Part shown: positions 51,479 through 59,314 of the stretch, piece by piece
How the letters are laid out: the number at the start of each line of letters is the position of its first letter
How positions within the stretch are numbered: position 1 is the stretch's first letter
Assembly (NCBI GenBank): GCA_001023535.1
Contig: CP011020.1
Location: 1,581,001 to 1,645,000, forward strand
Direction: 5' to 3'
Source of the DNA: Pseudomonas chlororaphis
Lineage (GTDB): Bacteria; Pseudomonadota; Gammaproteobacteria; Pseudomonadales; Pseudomonadaceae
DNA: 64,000 bases
Notes under the pieces: generated by a model
What the model saw: only the letters and a program-made list of their open reading frames with translations
Databases searched by the model: none
What the model was told of the DNA's origin: nothing
Program-made: the position numbers and the translations under genes

Positions 51479-53575
51479 TTAAAATCCGCTTTCCCTCACG
51501 CCCAGCGCCGCCAACCGGCGCCAAGCCGCTCCCAGCACCGACTCGCCATGCCCCTGCAACACCACCACGCCACGCAGCGGTTGCAGCGGCGCAACCCCGT
51601 CCTCGACCGCGCTCAAGCGCACGCCGTACTGGGCCTGCACTGGCTCGGCCCGCTGCTGCGAATCACGGCGCACCGCAATCGGTCCGTGATGATCGGAGGT
51701 CAGCGCCTGCTGCTCGACCCAGGCCACGCCATTGGTGTCGATCTCATCCAGTTGCACGGCAATCGACGGGTGCATCGGATCGTCGGCAATGAACCGCCCC
51801 GTGGCACCGGCACTGACTCGCCACAGCTCGGCCTCGGTCAGGTACCCACGCAGGCGAGAATCGGTCTGCACCACCCGCGCCAGCGGCTGCGTGGGCGACA
51901 GCCAGCGCCCCACCGAAAGTTGCGGCAGCAGGTCGCGCACCTGGCCGGCATGAGGCGCACGCAGCAACAGGCGCTCGCGCTGGGCGACCAGGCCCCGGTA
52001 CTCCGCCACCGCCTCGGCCAACTGCTGCTCGACGATGCCGGCATCGGCGGCGGTCTCGCTGCGTCCGGCCTGACGACGCATCTGCAACTGCTGGATCTCG
52101 ATTTCCCGACGCACGATGACCAGGCGCGAAGCCATGTCCGGCGACTCCAGTTCAATCAGCACGTCGCCTTGGGCCACGGTCTGGCCGTCGCGCACATTCA
52201 CCTGTTTGACCCGCGCCGCCACCGGCGCATACAACGCACTGGCGCGCCCCGCTTCGAGCATCGCCGGCACCTCCACGGCGCTGCGCCAGGGCAGCAGCAA
52301 CGCCAGCACCAGCGCGAGCAAGACCAGGCCGCTCAATAGCACCCGCGGCCCGTGGGCCTGTTCACGGCGACTCCACCATTGCCGCCATTCATTCACGATG
52401 GGCATAAAAATGAACCAGACCAATTCCACCATCATCAGGAAAATGCCCAGCACCTTGAAAAACAGGTGATAGACCGCCAGGGCAATGCCGAAAAACAACG
52501 CCGCCCGCCATAACCACGAGCCATATCCCCAGACCAGCAAGCGACGGCGCATCTTCGGCGACCAGGGTTCCGGGGCCGCCACGCCATAGCCGAACAAGGC
52601 TTCGCGCAAGCGCCAGCGACACAGGGCGAATGCACGCCCCTGGAGGTTATCCACCGCCCAGAAATCACTGAGCAGGAAATACCCGTCGAAGCGCATGAAG
52701 GGATTCAAGTTGATCACCAGCGTGGTGATCCAGGTGGCGCTGGCCAACATGAACGCGGCGGTGCGTGCCGGCCCGTCGGGCAACAGCGACCAGGCCAGCA
52801 GGGCGATGCACGCCAACAGCAATTCGGCCAATACGCCACCGGCACCGATCAACAACCGCGCCCGCCGGTCATTGATCCGCCAGGCGTCGCTGACATCGGT
52901 ATAGAACATCGGCAACAGCACCATGAACGCCACGCCCATGCTCTGCACCCGACAACCGGCGCGCTTGGCCATGAACGCATGGCCGAACTCATGGCACAGC
53001 TTGGCAAAAAACAACGCCGCGCCGAACGCCAATGCGCCGCCCAGGCTGAACAGGTGCGGAAACGTCGCCAGGAACCGCTGCCAATCGCGCGACACCAGGA
53101 AAATACCCAGCCCCAGGGTCAGCGGCAGTCCATAACGCAAGAGCTTGGGCCCAAAGCGTGCCAGCCAGGGCCAGGCACGATTGAGGAAGGCGTCCGGGCG
53201 CCACAGCGGAATCCGGAAAAACAGATATTGGTGCAGCAGCATCTGCCACAGGCTCTGGCGCCGGGCCGCCGTCTTGAACAGGTAGCTGTCGCGCTGTTGC
53301 GGGTCCATCGCGCTGATCAGATCATGGCCCCGCAGAAAACCCAGCAACTGTTCCAGCGACTCACCGTTGAGGGGCAGGCCCGGCTCGCGATTCGCCGCTT
53401 GCAGCACCCGCTCCGGGTCGCCCAGGGACCAATGCCGCAACATGCGCATCGCCGCCGCACCCAGCTTGAAATAACGCCCACGCACCGGGTCGGCCAGGGT
53501 CCATTGCGGAGAACCGTCGGGGTCTGGAGCCGCCGGGGACAATTGCAAGTCTGGCCGCAGGCTCGGCAGGTCCAT
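51479..53575 (-). CDS. M50-family peptidase fused to HlyD adaptor domain, with PqqD-like N-terminus
   Basis: The 698-residue protein has four parts. Residues 25-90 (LADPVRGRYFKLGAAAMRML) look like a PqqD-type peptide-binding winged helix. Residues about 110-400 are a multi-pass membrane domain with the zinc site HEFGH (195-199) and NPFMRFDGY (291-299), as in site-2-protease-like M50 peptidases. A further helix at about 412-430 leads into a HlyD-type lipoyl/barrel region (440-690). The start lies one base after the upstream stop. It is the best candidate for the inner-membrane export component. Confidence 0.85.
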   Translation of the reverse strand: MDLPSLRPDLQLSPAAPDPDGSPQWTLADPVRGRYFKLGAAAMRMLRHWSLGDPERVLQAANREPGLPLNGESLEQLLGFLRGHDLISAMDPQQRDSYLFKTAARRQSLWQMLLHQYLFFRIPLWRPDAFLNRAWPWLARFGPKLLRYGLPLTLGLGIFLVSRDWQRFLATFPHLFSLGGALAFGAALFFAKLCHEFGHAFMAKRAGCRVQSMGVAFMVLLPMFYTDVSDAWRINDRRARLLIGAGGVLAELLLACIALLAWSLLPDGPARTAAFMLASATWITTLVINLNPFMRFDGYFLLSDFWAVDNLQGRAFALCRWRLREALFGYGVAAPEPWSPKMRRRLLVWGYGSWLWRAALFFGIALAVYHLFFKVLGIFLMMVELVWFIFMPIVNEWRQWWSRREQAHGPRVLLSGLVLLALVLALLLPWRSAVEVPAMLEAGRASALYAPVAARVKQVNVRDGQTVAQGDVLIELESPDMASRLVIVRREIEIQQLQMRRQAGRSETAADAGIVEQQLAEAVAEYRGLVAQRERLLLRAPHAGQVRDLLPQLSVGRWLSPTQPLARVVQTDSRLRGYLTEAELWRVSAGATGRFIADDPMHPSIAVQLDEIDTNGVAWVEQQALTSDHHGPIAVRRDSQQRAEPVQAQYGVRLSAVEDGVAPLQPLRGVVVLQGHGESVLGAAWRRLAALGVRESGF

Positions 53576-53576
53576 G

Positions 53577-54896
53577 CTACAGGCCTACGCTCTGGCGCAG
53601 CCCGGCCAGTGGTCGACGCAACAGGTACAAAGCCAACGGGGCGCGTTCGCCAAAGACCTTGGCCGTACCCCGCAGGCCGATGCGCGGCGCCGTGGCGTCG
53701 AAGCGCGCATCCAGTCGGTAGGCCAGTTGGCCGCCCGCCGTGGGCTGCGCTTCATAGGCCGAACGTTCGAGCCAGGCCAGGTGCCGCTGCAACGGATCGC
53801 TGTCGAGAAACAGCGCCACTTGTGCGCCGGGCTCCAAGGCAATCGCATCGCCCACCGCCAGCTCGATGCGCAACTCGGCCTGGTTCGGATCGGCAATTTC
53901 CATCAGCCGCTCGCCGGTCTGCACCGGCTTGCCGAGCCAGCGCTCGGCATCGGCAAACACGGCAATACCGTCGCGCTCGGCACGTACCTCGCTGCGCTTG
54001 AGCAGCTCCATCGCATAGTTGCGTTCGGCCCGCTTCTGTTCGACACGGGCGGCCAGCAGGTCCACCTTGGAACTGGACTCTGCATCGGCAAACGAGCGCT
54101 GGGAATTGGCCTTGAGCTCCGCTTCGGCCACCCCCAATGCCCGCTCGGCAACATCGGCCTGGGCCTTGAGGCTGGTGCTTTCGAAACGCAACAACAGGTC
54201 GCCATTCTTCACGGCCTGGTTGGGCTTGACCATGAACTCGGCGATCACGCCGTCCAACGGTGCCGCCACCACTTGTCCGCCCAGCGGCACTACTTCGGCC
54301 GGGGCCAGGACCGATTGGCGCACCGGGATCAGCAGGCCCAGCAACAGCACCGCGACCAGCGCCACCTGGCGCTTGCGCGTCCAGCGCAGGCGCCACGGCT
54401 TGCGCGGTTGCAAAGCCAGCCAGGCATGGCTGTAGGTGTCGCCCAGTTGCGACAAGAGCACTTGTTCAGACGGGGTCCACGGCAAGTCGCGGGCCAGCCA
54501 CAAGCCGCCGAACACCTGGCCCTGATGATCGACCAACGGCAGCCAGAACACCTGCCCGGCCGACAGGCTGCGCCAATCCGCGCGGATGGATTCACTGACA
54601 CCGTCGGCGGCGATCACCCGGGCCTGGTTCAGTAGCCCCTGCTTGAACAACTGGGCCACCGCCTGCTCGACGAACGCCACGAACGGCGCGTTGGGCTCCA
54701 CGGCACTGACGCCCGTCACCGCGTGCACCTTGCCGGCAATCAAGAGCGCGGCATGGCGAAACCCGAACAACGCCTGGCCGTCGTTGACCAGGCTGTAGCT
54801 CAACTGCGCCGGGGTGCGGGCTGCCCGCGTCTGGCGCTCAAGGTCGAGAAAGCGGGCGAACACCTGCTCGGTGCTGCCCGTTATCGGCGCGTTCAC
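53577..54896 (-). CDS. GAF-like domain fused to HlyD-type periplasmic adaptor
   Basis: The 439-residue protein has a cytoplasmic GAF-like region (about 10-165, with FWLPLVDHQGQVFGGLWLAR), a single membrane helix (about 177-194) and a HlyD domain. The lipoyl half is QVVAAPLDGVIAEFMVKPNQ; a coiled-coil and barrel follow. It overlaps the upstream gene by 4 bases (ATGA). A cytoplasmic sensor-like domain on an adaptor is unusual and may bind a signal or the cargo. Function is inferred from context. Confidence 0.82.
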   Translation of the reverse strand: MNAPITGSTEQVFARFLDLERQTRAARTPAQLSYSLVNDGQALFGFRHAALLIAGKVHAVTGVSAVEPNAPFVAFVEQAVAQLFKQGLLNQARVIAADGVSESIRADWRSLSAGQVFWLPLVDHQGQVFGGLWLARDLPWTPSEQVLLSQLGDTYSHAWLALQPRKPWRLRWTRKRQVALVAVLLLGLLIPVRQSVLAPAEVVPLGGQVVAAPLDGVIAEFMVKPNQAVKNGDLLLRFESTSLKAQADVAERALGVAEAELKANSQRSFADAESSSKVDLLAARVEQKRAERNYAMELLKRSEVRAERDGIAVFADAERWLGKPVQTGERLMEIADPNQAELRIELAVGDAIALEPGAQVALFLDSDPLQRHLAWLERSAYEAQPTAGGQLAYRLDARFDATAPRIGLRGTAKVFGERAPLALYLLRRPLAGLRQSVGL

Positions 54897-55672
54897 TTGG
54901 GCTCCGCAAAACGCGCCGTACCGCTCATGCCGGACAATAATCCGCTGGCATCCGGCACGCTCGCCACCAACAGCAAGGTCTGGCTGCCCTCGTCGATGCG
55001 CGCGCCCAGGCGCTTGACCGTGGCCTGCAACGGCTTGCCGGTTTCATCGGGGATGAAGGTGAACGGCTGGCCGGGCTTGAGCCGGTCCATCCAGCGCGAC
55101 GGCACCAGCAGATGGATTTCCAGGGTGCGGTTGTCGACCACATCCAGCAACGGCGCGCCGGCCGCCACGCTTTCATAACGCTGGACCTTGCGCGTCACCA
55201 CCTGGCCGTCGAACGGCGCGATGACACTGCAACGCTTGACCTGTACCTGGTACACCTGGGACTGCGCCTGCGCCTCGCTGACCCGGGCCTCGGCCCGCGA
55301 CACTTCGAAACGCCCGACCGACTTCAATGCCTCCAGTTGCCGGTTATGCGCCAACTCTTCGTTGGCCCCACGGCTGGCCGCCTGGGCCGCATTGAGCTGG
55401 GCCTGATAGGCCGAGCAATCGAACCGCGCCAGGGTATCGCCCTTCTTGAACGACTCGCCCTCACTGAATGGCAACTCGACAATACGCCCGGCCAATTCAC
55501 TCGCCAGTACCGCCTGATCCCGCGCCCGAAGCACCCCACGCGCCTCATTGCCAGCCGGTGCACTGGCCGCCGCGTTGCTCTCGAGCAACGGATCGCCTGC
55601 ATCAGGCGTTTGCGCCTGAACGCCGCACGCTACAAAGGTCAATCCCACAACCCAACTACTCAAACGCCGCAT
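54893..55672 (-). CDS. Periplasmic adaptor (HlyD/RND membrane-fusion type)
   Basis: This 259-residue adaptor is the first gene of the export operon. The signal is MRRLSSWVVGLTFVACGVQA; it can be cut after VQA or, less clearly, lipidated at the cysteine. The lipoyl domain reads VLASELAGRIVELPFSEGES and the return half CSVIAPFDGQVVTRKVQRYE, with a helical hairpin between. It is short, lacking the last domain of full RND adaptors. It presumably bridges the two inner-membrane HlyD proteins to TolC. Confidence 0.85.
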   Translation of the reverse strand: MRRLSSWVVGLTFVACGVQAQTPDAGDPLLESNAAASAPAGNEARGVLRARDQAVLASELAGRIVELPFSEGESFKKGDTLARFDCSAYQAQLNAAQAASRGANEELAHNRQLEALKSVGRFEVSRAEARVSEAQAQSQVYQVQVKRCSVIAPFDGQVVTRKVQRYESVAAGAPLLDVVDNRTLEIHLLVPSRWMDRLKPGQPFTFIPDETGKPLQATVKRLGARIDEGSQTLLLVASVPDASGLLSGMSGTARFAEPK

Positions 55673-55982
55673 GACCGTTTTACTCCCTGACGGATGGGCG
55701 GAGTCTAGAAGAAATCTCTGGTTTCAAAAAGGCTGGAGTTGGGGATAAAAGGTGCCGGCTTTTTTACCGACACCAGCAGGTATCAAACCCCACAACGATT
55801 TAGGCAGATACACTCCTCAAAATCAGCCAGGCAGAATGGACTACTCAAATCATCAGCCACTGTCACTTACACGGAAAAGCCCTGAAATACACTTAGCCAA
55901 ATCGGTTCAAAAACGCCTTGCCCTCAAGCCATAAAAGCACACAACTCTCAAACCGCCGGTGCCGCAGCTTTCCTATCCACGG
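55673..55982. other. Gene-free stretch upstream of the export operon
   Basis: About 310 bases without a convincing gene. It is less GC-rich than the surroundings. GGGAG lies before the leftward adaptor ATG, and TAGACT on the minus strand near 55705 could be a -10 box. A 60-codon frame at 55752-55934 lacks a ribosome site and family resemblance. Nothing else is recognised. Confidence 0.5.
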
Positions 55983-56011
55983 TTGACGCACGAACACCCT
56001 GGGATTAGGAT
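55983..56011 (+). promoter_or_regulatory. Sigma-70 promoter for candidate small RNA
   Basis: TTGACG (55983-55988) and TAGGAT (56006-56011) are separated by exactly 17 bases, a near-consensus sigma-70 promoter. Transcription would start near 56018. Confidence 0.65.
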
Positions 56012-56017
56012 TCGTCC

Positions 56018-56093
56018 ACTGCTCAACCTCGTACGCAGCGATTAAATTCGCTGGCCGTTGGGGTGAAAACACCGGCTTCGGCCGGTTTTTTCG
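56018..56093 (+). ncRNA. Candidate small RNA of about 76 nt
   Basis: From the promoter at 55983-56011 a transcript would contain a hairpin with stem CAGCGA/TCGCTG and loop TTAAAT (56036-56053). A single-stranded GGCCGTTGGGGTGAAAAC-like linker and an intrinsic terminator at 56071-56093 follow. No start codon with a ribosome site lies inside. It could instead be an attenuated leader of the NYN gene 19 bases further on. I do not recognise it as a named RNA. Confidence 0.5.
56071..56093 (+). terminator. Rho-independent terminator of the candidate small RNA
   Basis: A perfect ACCGGC/GCCGGT stem with a TTCG tetraloop is followed by T6. The tetraloop makes it a very stable terminator. It lies 18 bases before the GTG of the NYN gene. 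Confidence 0.85.
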
Positions 56094-56111
56094 TTTCTGG
56101 GGATTGAGCTT

Positions 56112-56758
56112 GTGCGTACCGCTTTTTTTGTTGACGGCTATAACGTTTTTTATGGGCTGCTCGCCGGTACGCCCTATAAATGGCTGAACCTTACGCAGCT
56201 ACTGATACACATAGCCCGCGTCGAGAATCCACACAGTTCATTTTCTTCACTCGACTACTTCACGTCCTCCGTCAAACCGGAACTGGCAACGCGTGGAATC
56301 GTATCCAAAGAGGCTCAGGACGCTTATGTCCGCGCATTAAAGGCCAATCAGGTTACTGTCCACTATGGACGTCACCAGCTCGAACGTGCCAACGCCCCCC
56401 GCTTCGTCAGCAAAAAGATCAGTGCTTCATGCCAAGACACCGTTGCTATCTGGAAGCTTGAAGAAAAGGAAACCGATGTCCACATCGCAATCAGCATGTA
56501 TTCGAACAGCTTGTGCTGGTATCGGGCGACACTGATATGGCGCCCGCACTGCGAGCTATTCGAGAAGACTTTCCCCATTTGAGAGTCGGCGTCGTGCTTC
56601 CCTACCGAACCGGCTCCAAGCGCCTTGCGCCAGGCTCCTTGAGAGAACACGCCCACTGGATGCGCCGCGTCGTCACTTGCGATGAGCTTCAATCCCACCA
56701 GTTCCCCGACCGGGTCCCCACGCGCAAGGCGCCGGCCATCAAGCCGGATTATTGGTAG
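56112..56758 (+). pseudogene. NYN-domain ribonuclease-like gene broken by internal deletion and frameshift
   Basis: Frame one (56112-56582) reads MRTAFFVDGYNVFYGLLAG and EEKETDVHIAISMY, the NYN-domain start with its metal-binding aspartates. At about 56498 the frame breaks. A second frame continues as EQLVLVSGDTDMAPALRAI and goes to the proper family end at 56758 (RKAPAIKPDYW). About 15-20 residues normally found between SMY and EQLVLVSGD seem deleted. Both halves of the active site survive but not in one polypeptide. The 3' end overlaps the convergent OM lipoprotein gene by 20 bases. Confidence 0.75.
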
Positions 56759-58232
56759 CGCCCGCCGGATACACCGACTCCCATCCCCCACCCAGCGCCT
56801 TGTACAACCCGACCATCGCCAACGACACGCCCGTGGCGCTTTCCACCAGTTGCTCCTGGGTGGCCAACAGCGCGCCCTGGACCGTGAGCACGGTGACGAA
56901 GTCCACCACGCCTTCCACGTATTGCTGTTGCGCGGTGCGCAAGGCGATCTGGTTCTGGCGCACGGCCTCGGCGAGGCTGTCGCGACGCAGTTGACTGGCG
57001 TTGTAGGCGCTCAGCTGGTCATCGATTTCATGCCAGGCCTTGAGCACGGTCTGCTGGTAGGCGACCGCCGCTTCCTGTTGCTGGGCCTCGCGCAACTGCA
57101 GCATGCCGCGCAGGCGTCCACCGTCGAACAACGGCAGGTTGAACTGCGGGCCGATGCCGAACGCACGGGAGCCCCAGGAACCGAAATCACTGAGTTGCAT
57201 GGCTTGGGAGCCCAGGTTGCCCGACAAGGTGATGCGCGGGTAGAAATCGCCCTTGGCCACGCCAATGCTTGCGGTGGCGGCATACAGCCGGGCCTCGGCC
57301 TGGCGGATGTCCGGGCGCCGCTCAGCCAACTGGGAGGGCAGGCCGATGGCGACCTGGCGAGGCGCCTGGGGCACCGGTGCGTCGGCGGCGAGTTCGGCCT
57401 GCAACGCTTGCGGAGGCTGGCCCATCAACAGGCTGAGGGCATTGATCAGTTGAGCTTGGCGCTGCTGCAACGTCGGCAGCCGCGCTTCGATGGCCGCGAC
57501 CTGGGCCGCCGCTTCGGCCACGTCCAGATCCGTGGCGACCCCATCGGCCAGGCGTAATTGGGTGAGCTTCAGGCTGTGGCGGGCCACGTCGAGGTTCTGC
57601 TCGGTGACCGCCCGGGTGCTCTGCACACCCCGCAGTTGCAGGTAGTCGTGAGCCGTTTCGGCGAGTACCGCCAACAGCACACCGCGACGGTCGTCCCGCG
57701 CGACCTCCAGGTTGGCATCCGCCGCTTCGGCCTCACGCCGTACCCGGCCCCACACATCCAGCTCCCACGCCGCGGAAAAGCCCGCGTCCCACAGGTTGAA
57801 AGCCGAATCGCCGTTGTGGCCCGACGGGTCATTGAGCCCTTCACCGCTGTTGCGTTTACGGCCATAACTGCCGGTGGCGGCGGTGTTGGGGTACTGCGCC
57901 GAGGTGATGACCTGGCGGGCCGCGCGACTCTGCTGCAAGCGACTGCCGGCAAGTTTCAGGTCGAGGTTATCGGCCACGGCACGACGGGTTAGCGCCGACA
58001 GCACCGGGTCATCGAAGACCTCCCACCAACGCTCGCTCATGTCCGTGGTGACCACCTGGCTGGCAGCGGCGTTGGCCGGCGTTGCCCATTGAGACGGCGA
58101 GGGTGCCACGGGGCGCTGGAAGTCCGGGCCGACAGTGCAGGCGCATAGCGCCGATGCCACACAGACCAGCAGGCCTGTGTGGCGAGGGAGCTTGCTCCCT
58201 CGCCACAGGGCGACTAAGGGGCTCGATTTCAT
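56739..58232 (-). CDS. NodT-family outer-membrane efflux lipoprotein
   Basis: The 497-residue protein has the RND/MFS outer-membrane lipoprotein pattern: lipobox ALCACTVGPDFQRP (cysteine about residue 32) and two OEP repeats (DPVLSALTRRAVADNLDL, LGSQAMQLSDFGSWGSRAFG). The start overlaps the HlyD stop by 4 bases, which confirms it. The signal peptide is odd: residues 9-19 (LWRGSKLPRHT) are encoded by a REP palindrome at 58178-58207. The protein should form the outer-membrane channel of the MFS-type pump encoded upstream. Confidence 0.87.
   Translation of the reverse strand: MKSSPLVALWRGSKLPRHTGLLVCVASALCACTVGPDFQRPVAPSPSQWATPANAAASQVVTTDMSERWWEVFDDPVLSALTRRAVADNLDLKLAGSRLQQSRAARQVITSAQYPNTAATGSYGRKRNSGEGLNDPSGHNGDSAFNLWDAGFSAAWELDVWGRVRREAEAADANLEVARDDRRGVLLAVLAETAHDYLQLRGVQSTRAVTEQNLDVARHSLKLTQLRLADGVATDLDVAEAAAQVAAIEARLPTLQQRQAQLINALSLLMGQPPQALQAELAADAPVPQAPRQVAIGLPSQLAERRPDIRQAEARLYAATASIGVAKGDFYPRITLSGNLGSQAMQLSDFGSWGSRAFGIGPQFNLPLFDGGRLRGMLQLREAQQQEAAVAYQQTVLKAWHEIDDQLSAYNASQLRRDSLAEAVRQNQIALRTAQQQYVEGVVDFVTVLTVQGALLATQEQLVESATGVSLAMVGLYKALGGGWESVYPAGATNNPA
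58178..58207. repeat. REP palindrome inside a coding sequence
   Basis: TGTGGCGAGGGAG and CTCCCTCGCCACA pair perfectly around CTTG. It is the core of the intergenic 'GAGGGAGCTTGCTCCC' repeat family but lies within the signal-peptide codons of the NodT-like lipoprotein. Confidence 0.9.
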
Positions 58233-59296
58233 CGCTGCGCCACCTCCCGCCCATCACCCTCCGAACGGGCGGTATCGATACTCGCTTCCACCGACATGCC
58301 CACCCGCAACCGCTGCGCCAGCGGCTGGTCCGGGTCCAGGACAATCTTTACCGGGATGCGCTGGACCACCTTGGTGAAGTTGCCGGTGGCGTTGTCCGGC
58401 TTGACCGCCGCGAACGTCACGCCGGTCGCCGGGGCAATGCTCTGCACACGGCCCAGCAACGCTTGCCCGCCGAAGCTGTCGACCCGCACGCTCACCCGCT
58501 GGCCCGGCTGCACATCGGTGAGCTGGGTTTCCTGGAAGTTGCCCACCACATAGGCCTGGGCCAGCGGCACCACCGCCAACAGCTTGCTGCCCGGCGTCAC
58601 GTAGGCACCGACCCGCACCGCGCGTTCGCCGACCATGCCGTCCTGGGGCGCCACGATGCGGGTGTACGACAGTTCAAAACTGGCGATTTCCAACGCCGCC
58701 TGGGCGCGTTTCAACCCACCTTCGGCGGCGTCACGCTGGGCCGTGAGAATCTCCACCTGCTTGCGCTCGGCCGCCAACACCGCCGTGGCACTCGCCAACT
58801 GCGCGGTGGCCTGGTCGATCCGGGTCTGGGCCTGTTGGGCGTTCTGCACGGTACCGGCCCCTACGCCGGCCAGGTGTTGATAACGATTGCGCTCCTGTTC
58901 GGCAAAGGCCATCTGCGCCTTGGCCGCGACCACATTGGCTTGGGCCTGGGCAATCACCGACGCCTGGCGCTCCAGTGTCGCCCGCGCGTTTTCCAGCTGG
59001 GCGCGGGCAACCAGGGTCTGCGCGTCGGCGGCCTGGGCAGCGGCGTGCAAGTCGCGGTCGTCGATCAGGGCCAACAGTTGCCCGGCCTTGACCTGCTGAT
59101 TGTCTTGCACCAGCACTTCTTTGATGAAACCGGCAACGCGCGGCACCACCAGGGTGTAGTCCGCCGAAACAAAGGCATCGTTGGTGCTCTGCTGCACGCG
59201 TTTACCGAACAGCCCCGGTGCCAGCAGATAAGTCAGCCCGCCGAGCACGAGGGTTGCCGCGAGGGTCAGGGCTATGGGCTTTTTCAGTTGAGTCAT
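58229..59296 (-). CDS. HlyD/EmrA-family membrane-fusion protein
   Basis: The 355-residue adaptor has one N-terminal membrane segment (about residues 8-27, IALTLAATLVLGGLTYLLAP), then a lipoyl domain split by a long coiled-coil hairpin. The family motif STNDAFVSADYTLVVPRVAG marks the EmrA group that works with 14-helix MFS exporters. It lies 18 bases after the MFS gene and overlaps the OM lipoprotein gene. It completes a three-part pump. Confidence 0.9.
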   Translation of the reverse strand: MTQLKKPIALTLAATLVLGGLTYLLAPGLFGKRVQQSTNDAFVSADYTLVVPRVAGFIKEVLVQDNQQVKAGQLLALIDDRDLHAAAQAADAQTLVARAQLENARATLERQASVIAQAQANVVAAKAQMAFAEQERNRYQHLAGVGAGTVQNAQQAQTRIDQATAQLASATAVLAAERKQVEILTAQRDAAEGGLKRAQAALEIASFELSYTRIVAPQDGMVGERAVRVGAYVTPGSKLLAVVPLAQAYVVGNFQETQLTDVQPGQRVSVRVDSFGGQALLGRVQSIAPATGVTFAAVKPDNATGNFTKVVQRIPVKIVLDPDQPLAQRLRVGMSVEASIDTARSEGDGREVAQR

Positions 59297-59314
59297 GATG
59301 GAAACCTTCAGGAT

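Noticed and set aside
55752..55934. 60-codon plus-strand frame in the gap before the small RNA candidate
   Set aside because: No ribosome site, no recognisable family and composition unlike neighbouring genes.
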